Assembly (NCBI GenBank): GCA_031274075.1
Contig: JAISQQ010000365.1
Location: 1 to 15,842, forward strand
Length of the DNA stretch: 15,842 bases
DNA from: Accumulibacter sp.
GTDB taxonomy: Bacteria; Pseudomonadota; Gammaproteobacteria; Burkholderiales; Rhodocyclaceae
Reading direction: 5' to 3'
The notes below the pieces were generated by a model. The model was not told where the DNA came from. It saw only the letters and a program-made list of their open reading frames with translations, and did not search any database. Every line of letters begins with the position of its first letter. The stretch's first letter is position 1. Made by a program: the position numbers and the translations under genes. Positions 9,744-15,842 of the stretch are shown one piece after another.

Positions 9744-9745
<2 letters not shown>
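8102..9745 (+). CDS. pgi: Glucose-6-phosphate isomerase
   Basis: Interconverts glucose 6-phosphate and fructose 6-phosphate, here the branch point between glycogen and glycolysis. It is 547 residues, close to E. coli Pgi. Motifs are FEDILYDFSKQRL, the N-terminal INVTEGRSVLHVALR, NIGIGGSDLGPKMV, VVSKTFTTQETMLNA, the signature DWVGGRYSLWSAVGL, QQLEMESNGKSV with the catalytic glutamate, GQHAFFQLLHQG, and SFDQWGVELGK with the C-terminal catalytic lysine. The ATG at 8102 is supported by GGAG nine bases upstream; a second ATG three codons later is possible. It is the first gene of the rightward glycogen operon, 45 bases ahead of pgm. I could not pick a convincing promoter between the repeat array (ends 7960) and the start. 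Confidence 0.97.
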
Positions 9746-11428
<1,683 letters not shown>

Positions 11429-11451
11429 CGGCCGAAACCATGAAAGGGAAT

Positions 11452-11487
11452 CGACGTGCCAATCGACATGCCAATCGACACGCCTAT
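11452..11487 (+). repeat. 12-bp tandem repeat over the start of the small lipoprotein gene
   Basis: Three units of 12 bases are seen: CGACGTGCCAAT, CGACATGCCAAT and CGACACGCCTAT. Being a multiple of three they stay in frame and encode MPID-MPID-TPM at the N-terminus. Each unit carries a possible or altered start codon, so repeat number could change the start used. Confidence 0.8.
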
Positions 11488-11740
11488 GCCGCGCGGTAAG
11501 ACAAGACTTGTTCCGGCAGGCTTGCTGATGGTCATCGGACTTGCCGCTTGTCAGGGTTTGGGAGAACGCGACACCTATGTCGCATCCACGCCCGCAAGCT
11601 CGTTTTCCTCCCGTGGTCAGGCGATCGATGCCGCGATGAATAAATGCCGCGCGCTTGGCAAGCATTACGAATATATCGATGAATCCCTGGACACGGGACG
11701 TTTTCAAGTGAAATTTCGATGCGTCTCGGAACAAAAGTAA
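11456..11740 (+). CDS. Small putative lipoprotein of unknown function
   Basis: Not recognised. The frame gives 94 residues from a GTG at 11456 with AAAGGGA five to seven bases upstream; in-frame ATGs at 11468 and 11486 are alternatives. A basic stretch (PRGKTR) is followed by a hydrophobic segment LVPAGLLMVIG and the lipobox LAAC, so the mature protein would begin at that cysteine and be lipid-anchored. The ~60-residue mature part is polar, with SSRGQAIDAAMNKCRALGKHYEYIDESL and a second cysteine near the end (RCVSEQK); the two remaining cysteines could form a disulfide. The gene lies 27 bases after pgm and 51 before glgC, so it is probably cotranscribed with glycogen enzymes although it should act in the cell envelope. 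Base composition is less GC-rich than its neighbours. Confidence 0.7.
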   Translation: MPIDMPIDTPMPRGKTRLVPAGLLMVIGLAACQGLGERDTYVASTPASSFSSRGQAIDAAMNKCRALGKHYEYIDESLDTGRFQVKFRCVSEQK

Positions 11741-11791
11741 ATATCGGACAACGCAGCCAACAGATTTTACAACCCTGAGGATCCTGGCCAA

Positions 11792-13063
11792 ATGATAGAG
11801 AAAAGAACTTTTCAGTTGCCTGGCAGAACGGTGGCGCTGGTTCTGGCGGGCGGGCGGGGAAGCCGGCTGTACGAGCTGACCGATCGCCGCGCGAAGCCGG
11901 CTGTCTATTTCGGCGGCAAGTACCGGATCATCGACTTCGCCATGTCCAACTGCGTCAATTCGGGCATCCGGCGCATCGGGGTCGTCACGCAATACAAGTC
12001 GCACAGCCTGCTGCGCCATATCCAGCGCGGCTGGGGCTTCCTGCGCGGCGAGGACAACGAGTTCGTCGACCTGCTGCCGGCCCAGCAGCGCGTCGACGAG
12101 GAATCCTGGTACCGCGGCACCGCCGACGCGGTGTATCAGAACATCGACATCATCGAGCTGTATCGCCCGTCGCCCAAATTTATACTGATCCTGGCCGGCG
12201 ACCACGTGTACAAGATGAACTATGCCGCGATGCTGTTCGATCACGCCGAAAGCGGCGCGGAATGCACGGTCGGCTGCATCGAGGTGGCGCGGCGGGAAGC
12301 CAAGGGCTTCGGCGTGATGGCGGTCGACGGCGGCAACCGGATCACCGATTTCGTGGAAAAACCCGCCGATCCGCCGCCGATGCCCGGAAAACCGGACAGC
12401 TCGCTGTGCAGCATGGGAATCTACATCTTCAACGCGGAATACCTCTACAGCGAACTGATGCGCGACATCGCCGACCCGACGTCCAGCCACGACTTCGGCA
12501 AGGACATCATTCCGCAGGCGGTGCGCAATGGCGTCGCTTGCGCGCATTCGTTCGACCGCAGTTGCGTGCATGCGCCGGAAGAAGGGCCAAACAAGGAAAA
12601 CTACTGGCGCGACGCCGGCACGGTCGATGCCTATTGGGAAGCCAACATCGACCTGACCGCGACCGACCCGGCGCTGAACCTGTACGACCGCAGCTGGCCG
12701 GTGTGGACCTACCAGCAGCAGCTGCCCCCCGCCAAGTTCGTGCACAACCAGATCGATCGCCACGGCATCGCCATCGAATCGACGGTTTCGGGCGGCTGCA
12801 TCATCTCGGGCGAGCTGAACCGTTCGCTGCTCTTCTCCTCGTGCCGCGTGCACTCCCACTCCAAGATCAACTGGTCGGTGCTCTTGCCCGACGTGGAGAT
12901 CGGCCGGGGCGCGCGCCTGAACCGCTGCATCATCGATCACGGCGTCAGCATTCCGCCGGGCATGGTCATCGGCGAGGACGCCGACGAGGACGCGCGCCGT
13001 TTCCGCCGCACCGACAACGGAGTGATCCTGGTGACGCGGCAGATGCTGGAGCGGCTGCGCTGA
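11792..13063 (+). CDS. glgC: Glucose-1-phosphate adenylyltransferase (ADP-glucose pyrophosphorylase)
   Basis: Makes ADP-glucose from glucose 1-phosphate and ATP, the controlled step of glycogen synthesis. It is 423 residues. The N-terminal nucleotide-binding loop is [15 protein letters not shown], followed by [49 protein letters not shown], the catalytic-side [24 protein letters not shown] with the metal-binding aspartate, FVEKP with its substrate lysine, and [16 protein letters not shown]. The C-terminal left-handed beta helix shows hexapeptide-like repeats ([22 protein letters not shown]). Arg32 sits where E. coli has activator-site Lys39. A GAGGAT ribosome site supports the ATG. It is probably the last gene of the pgi-pgm-lipoprotein-glgC operon. 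Confidence 0.97.
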   Translation: MIEKRTFQLPGRTVALVLAGGRGSRLYELTDRRAKPAVYFGGKYRIIDFAMSNCVNSGIRRIGVVTQYKSHSLLRHIQRGWGFLRGEDNEFVDLLPAQQRVDEESWYRGTADAVYQNIDIIELYRPSPKFILILAGDHVYKMNYAAMLFDHAESGAECTVGCIEVARREAKGFGVMAVDGGNRITDFVEKPADPPPMPGKPDSSLCSMGIYIFNAEYLYSELMRDIADPTSSHDFGKDIIPQAVRNGVACAHSFDRSCVHAPEEGPNKENYWRDAGTVDAYWEANIDLTATDPALNLYDRSWPVWTYQQQLPPAKFVHNQIDRHGIAIESTVSGGCIISGELNRSLLFSSCRVHSHSKINWSVLLPDVEIGRGARLNRCIIDHGVSIPPGMVIGEDADEDARRFRRTDNGVILVTRQMLERLR

Positions 13064-13307
13064 TTCGAGAACGGCATTCATCGCCAAGGCATTTCCGGTT
13101 CAAACCGCGGCGCGATAACGGAGACAACGCGGAGACAACGCAGAGACAACGGAGATAACGGAGACAACGAAAATCGAAGCCTTCCCAGCCTCGCGCGCCG
13201 CCCGCCGGCGGGTAGATCACGGACGGGCGGAAACTCCTTCCGCCGCGTTCGTCGCGTTCATTGCACCCGTCGCGCCCAACCGCCTTTTTCCAGGGTCATC
13301 TTGAGTC
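13064..13307 (+). other. Intergenic region between glgC and glgA
   Basis: No gene is supported in these 244 bases. They contain the tandem GGAGACAAC repeat at 13113-13168, a perfect self-complementary dodecamer CCCGCCGGCGGG at 13201-13212, and the glgA leader. No U-tracted terminator for glgC and no convincing promoter were seen. Confidence 0.5.
13113..13168 (+). repeat. Tandem GGAGACAAC(GC) repeat upstream of glgA
   Basis: Five tandem units are read: two of 11 bases (GGAGACAACGC at 13120 and 13131) and three of 9 bases (13142, 13151, 13160), with small changes. A partial unit, GATAAC, precedes them. It ends about 140 bases before glgA. Confidence 0.8.
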
Positions 13308-14759
13308 ATGCGCATACTTCACGTCGCCTCCGAAATTTTCCCCCTCGTCAAGACCGGCGGCCTGGCCGACGTGCTCGGTTCGCTGCCGCCCGCCCTGGCC
13401 CGGCGCGGCCTCGACGTTCGCGTGCTGCTGCCGGGCTTCCAGGGCGTGCTCGACGGGCTTGGCAAGCTGCGAGCCGTCGAGCGCGTCGGCCCCGTCTTCG
13501 GCGCGGCGTCCGTGAACCTGCGCCTCGGCCGCCTGCCGGACAGCGAGCTGCCGGCCTACGTCATCGACGCGCCCTTCCTCTTCCGCCGGGAAGGCAACCC
13601 CTATACCGGCGCGGACGGACGCGACTGGAACGACAACCACAGGCGCTTCGGGCTGCTCGCCTGGACGGCGGCGCACCTGGCTTCGGGAGAACTCGACCCG
13701 GCGTGGATACCCGAAGTCGTGCACGCCCACGATTGGCACGCCGGCCTGACGCCGGTCTACATCATGCAGAACCCCGGCTTGAAGATGCCCAGCGTGTTCA
13801 CCATCCACAACCTCGCGTTCCGCGGCATATTCCCGATGGATTGCCATTACGACCTCGATCTGCCGATGCGCCGGCTGAACCCGCGCGGGCTCGAATTCCA
13901 CGGCAATATTTCCTTCATGAAAGCCGGGCTGGTGTATTCCAGCCGGATTACGACGGTAAGCCCGAACTACGCGCGGGAAATCTGCACGCCGGAATTCGGC
14001 TTCGGACTCGACGGCGTGATGCGCGATCGCGCGGGCGATTTGTCGGGAATTCTCAACGGCGTCGATTACGCCGTGTGGAACCCCGGCGACGCGAAGATCG
14101 CCAAGTCCTACTCGGTCGACGATCTCGCGGGAAAGCCCGTGTGCAAGCGCGCCCTGCAGCTCGAATTCGGCTTGTCGACCGAGGCGCGAGGGCCGCTCTT
14201 CGCCGTGGTCAGCCGCCTGACTTCGCAAAAAGGAATGGATCTCCTGCTGGCGGCCCTGCCGGAATTGTTGCAGGAAGGAGCGCAACTGGCCGTGCTGGGA
14301 ACCGGCGACGGCGATCTCGAAGCCGGTTTCCGCTACGCGGCGTCGGTCAATCCCGACAACGTGGCGGTCTGCATCGGATATGACGAATCGATGTCGCATC
14401 GCTTCATGGCCGGGGCCGACATCCTGCTGGTCCCATCGCGTTTCGAGCCTTGCGGCCTGACCCAGCTCTATGCCCTGCGCTACGGAACCCTGCCGCTGGT
14501 GCGCCGTGTCGGCGGCCTGGCCGACACGGTGGTCGACGTCAACGGCGAGAACCTCGCCAACGGCACCGCCACCGGCTTCGTCTTCGGCGAAGCGTCGCGC
14601 CAGGCGCTCGGCGCCCGGATTCGCGAAGCCTGCGCCTTCCACCGCAACGACGCGCACGGGTGGACGAAGGTCCAGCAAAGGGCGATGCGGCAGGATTTCT
14701 CGTGGGACGATTCGGCAGCCAACTACGAGCGGCTTTACCGCGGGCTGCTGGGCAGGTGA
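13308..14759 (+). CDS. glgA: Glycogen synthase (ADP-glucose type)
   Basis: Extends alpha-1,4-glucan chains using ADP-glucose from GlgC. It is 483 residues of the GT5 family. It begins MRILHVASEIFPLVKTGGLADVLGSLP, with the ADP-glucose-binding KTGGL at residues 15-19. Then come HAHDWHAGLTPVY, FTIHNLAFRGIFP, TVSPNYAREI, GILNGVDYAVWNP, the start of the second Rossmann domain FAVVSRLTSQKGMDLLL, and the signature PSRFEPCGLTQLYALRYGTLPLVRRVGGLADTVVD holding the catalytic glutamate region. The ribosome site is weak (AGGGT twelve bases upstream, or TTGAG close to the ATG). The stop codon lies inside an 11-base word shared with the convergent GGDEF gene. No branching enzyme or phosphorylase gene is in the window. 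Confidence 0.97.
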   Translation: MRILHVASEIFPLVKTGGLADVLGSLPPALARRGLDVRVLLPGFQGVLDGLGKLRAVERVGPVFGAASVNLRLGRLPDSELPAYVIDAPFLFRREGNPYTGADGRDWNDNHRRFGLLAWTAAHLASGELDPAWIPEVVHAHDWHAGLTPVYIMQNPGLKMPSVFTIHNLAFRGIFPMDCHYDLDLPMRRLNPRGLEFHGNISFMKAGLVYSSRITTVSPNYAREICTPEFGFGLDGVMRDRAGDLSGILNGVDYAVWNPGDAKIAKSYSVDDLAGKPVCKRALQLEFGLSTEARGPLFAVVSRLTSQKGMDLLLAALPELLQEGAQLAVLGTGDGDLEAGFRYAASVNPDNVAVCIGYDESMSHRFMAGADILLVPSRFEPCGLTQLYALRYGTLPLVRRVGGLADTVVDVNGENLANGTATGFVFGEASRQALGARIREACAFHRNDAHGWTKVQQRAMRQDFSWDDSAANYERLYRGLLGR

Positions 14760-14763
14760 CAGG
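14753..14763 (+). repeat. CAGGTGACAGG word over the glgA stop codon
   Basis: The glgA stop TGA (14757-14759) is embedded in CAGGTGACAGG. The same 11-mer is at 15707-15717 on the other strand, where its TGA is the stop of the GGDEF gene. The word GATCAGATGTC also occurs near both ends (14771-14781 here, and on the minus strand within 15720-15736). Confidence 0.8.
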
Positions 14764-14782
14764 GGGCGGGGATCAGATGTCA

Positions 14783-15128
14783 GAACCTGTTCACGATCTT
14801 CTCTTGAACGCAAAGTCGACCTGTGTGCGTGAAAACAGCGACGGTTCTGTAGGGCGGGAAAGCGTAGCGCCTCCCGCCGGTCGTTCTCTCCGACGGCGCA
14901 GCCGCCGCTCATCGTATTCTGCGGCCTTTGTATCGTGCGGCGCGTTGCGCCGTAAAAAGGACCGGCGGGAGGCGCTGCGCTTTCCCGCCCTACGGGGTGC
15001 GCCAACGGTTTTGCGCCAATGCCAAGGCGGGCCGAAGACCCGCGCCCCAAGAAAATCACCACGATGCCAACGACGCCACAGAGTGCAATGGCCCTGCCGC
15101 GCTCCCAGAGAAGATCGTGAACAGGTTC
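14783..15128. mobile_element. MITE-like element with 22-bp perfect terminal inverted repeats
   Basis: Positions 14783-14804 (beginning GAACCTGTTCACGATC) and 15107-15128 are exact reverse complements over 22 bases. Both ends are flanked by TCA (14780-14782 and 15129-15131), consistent with a 3-base target duplication of the TNA type used by some IS5-family elements. The 346-base body has no transposase frame. It contains a 146-base palindromic unit and a short GGCGGG-CCGAAG-ACCCGC stem near 15029. A non-autonomous element moved in trans is the best reading; the parent family is inferred. Confidence 0.7.
14848..14993. repeat. 146-bp palindromic unit nested in the MITE-like element
   Basis: Arms at 14848-14881 and 14960-14993 are reverse complements over 34 bases with a single mismatch (T versus C). 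The arm begins GTAGGGCGGGAAAGCG and ends CTCCCGCCGGTC, and is itself partly self-complementary (GGCGGGA with TCCCGCC). The centre has a second imperfect stem, from ACGGCGCAGC near 14891 to GCGCCGT near 14948. Apparent reading frames across it only translate the repeat. Confidence 0.8.
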
Positions 15129-15137
15129 TCAGCGAGT

Positions 15138-15527
15138 GTAGGTTGGGCTGAATGAAATGAAGCCCAACATCTCCACGGCACAGTATTGTTGGGCTTCGCA
15201 AGCTCAGCCCAAGCTCCGCTTGCTGGCGCTGTTTTTAGCCCGCATAGGTTGGGGTGAGCAAAGCGAACCCCAACATCTTTGTCTCTTCCCTGGCGCCACG
15301 GACGCCATCGCGGTTCCTCCGCCAGATTGACCGTGAACAAACAGACGCTTCTCGCAAACCGGGTTCAACGATGTCTCATGCGATGATTTTACCTGTTTTT
15401 GTCGAGCTTCGCTTCGCCAACTCCAAACTATTCCAGCACGTATAGGTTGGGGGGCAAAGTGACCCCCAGCATCGAATGTCCATTGGCTTTTGCGTTGGGG
15501 TTCGCTTCGCTCATCCCAAGCTATACG
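15138..15527. repeat. Cluster of five REP-like TAGGTTGGG palindromes
   Basis: The unit reads TAGGTTGGG(C/G)TGA...GAA(G/C)CCCAACAT and folds with 7-9 pair stems. Copies lie at about 15138-15170 (forward), 15187-15213 (reverse), 15244-15276 (forward), 15441-15472 (forward, degenerate) and 15491-15527 (reverse). Forward and reverse copies form two facing pairs, as in BIME arrangements. The spacer 15277-15440 holds nothing I can identify. No RAYT transposase is in the window. Confidence 0.8.
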
Positions 15528-15537
15528 GGCTCCGGAA

Positions 15538-15573
15538 CCTGGGAGCGCGGGGCGGAAGCCCCGCGCTCCCAGG
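15538..15573. repeat. Perfect 15-bp inverted repeat
   Basis: CCTGGGAGCGCGGGG (15538-15552) and its exact complement (15559-15573) flank a 6-base loop CGGAAG. No U tract follows on either strand, so a dispersed palindromic repeat is more likely than a terminator. The following stretch 15574-15706 has only a small GGCGC/GCGCC hairpin at 15687-15699. Confidence 0.8.
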
Positions 15574-15710
15574 AAACCCAAACGCGGCCGGCGCGGAACC
15601 GCCAATCGCCTTTCTCTCTTTCGCGCTTCTTTGCCTGGCTTGATTCCCGAAAGTCAATTGCGATTGCCTTGGTGTCAGGTGTCACCGGCGCTCTGCGCCG
15701 CAAAATCCTG

Positions 15711-15842
15711 TCACCTGTCACCCGACATCTGATCAGCGTCATAGATCGTATAGCGGTCGCGCCCCTGGCGCTTGGAGTCGTACAGCGCGATGTCGGCCTT
15801 GTCGAACAGTTCGCCGTAGTCGACGCCGTCGCGCGGCGCGAT
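15711..15842 (-). CDS. C-terminal end of a GGDEF (diguanylate cyclase) protein
   Basis: Only the last 43 residues are in the window. They read VDYGELFDKADIALYDSKRQGRDRYTIYD, the standard end of a GGDEF domain (AD-ALY-AK--GR-RY), which makes cyclic di-GMP from two GTP. The GGDEF motif itself and any sensor domain lie beyond the window end, so activity and the gene name cannot be judged. The final residues ADQMSGDR and the TGA stop are encoded by repeat sequence also seen after glgA, suggesting the natural C-terminus was altered or extended by the repeat. The gene converges on glgA across the repeat-rich region. Confidence 0.88.
   Translation of the reverse strand: MAPRDGVDYGELFDKADIALYDSKRQGRDRYTIYDADQMSGDR

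Noticed and set aside
13296..15062. Minus-strand 588-codon frame opposite glgA and running into the MITE
   Set aside because: It is antisense to glgA and its N-terminal part is a translation of the palindromic repeat (VGRESAAPPAG type).
15254..15732. Small plus-strand frames (63 and 80 codons) near the right end
   Set aside because: They cross palindromic repeats, lack a ribosome site and show no recognisable protein features.

Overview
The window is GC-rich bacterial DNA dominated by central sugar and glycogen metabolism. Protein motifs, compact leaders with Shine-Dalgarno sites and the mix of repeat families suggest a betaproteobacterium, plausibly of the Rhodocyclaceae (Propionivibrio or Accumulibacter type). 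That placement is inferred from gene content only.

Positions 1-7451 are read leftward. In transcription order they hold gap (GAPDH) with a clear intrinsic terminator, pgk, a four-gene cluster mmdA-mmdD-mmdC-mmdB for a biotin-dependent, Na+-translocating acyl-CoA decarboxylase (best fit methylmalonyl-CoA decarboxylase), and pyk, whose 3' end lies outside the window. No biotin carboxylase is present, which fits a decarboxylase pump rather than a carboxylase.

Positions 7452-8101 form a divergent control region between gap and pgi. It is filled with heptad repeats, REP-like palindromes and a 35/35-base inverted repeat.

Positions 8102-14759 are read rightward: pgi, a PGM1-type pgm, a small putative lipoprotein, glgC and glgA. 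Gaps from pgi to glgC are 27-51 bases, so these four are probably one operon. glgA follows after 244 bases that include a tandem repeat.

Positions 14760-15710 carry no credible gene. They hold a 346-bp MITE-like element with 22-bp perfect terminal inverted repeats and a 3-bp target duplication, a long palindromic unit nested in it, five copies of a REP-like palindrome and a separate perfect 15-bp palindrome. The window ends with the C-terminal end of a GGDEF (diguanylate cyclase) protein read leftward.

Together the genes link glycogen synthesis and breakdown (glgA, glgC, pgm, pgi), lower glycolysis (gap, pgk, pyk) and a propionyl-CoA-forming sodium pump. This layout would suit an organism that ferments stored glycogen to propionyl-CoA, as polyphosphate- and glycogen-accumulating betaproteobacteria do. 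The less explained material is in the non-coding DNA: the MITE, short iterated CCAAYGC-type tandem repeats at three gene starts, and an identical 11-mer over the stop codons of the two convergent genes.
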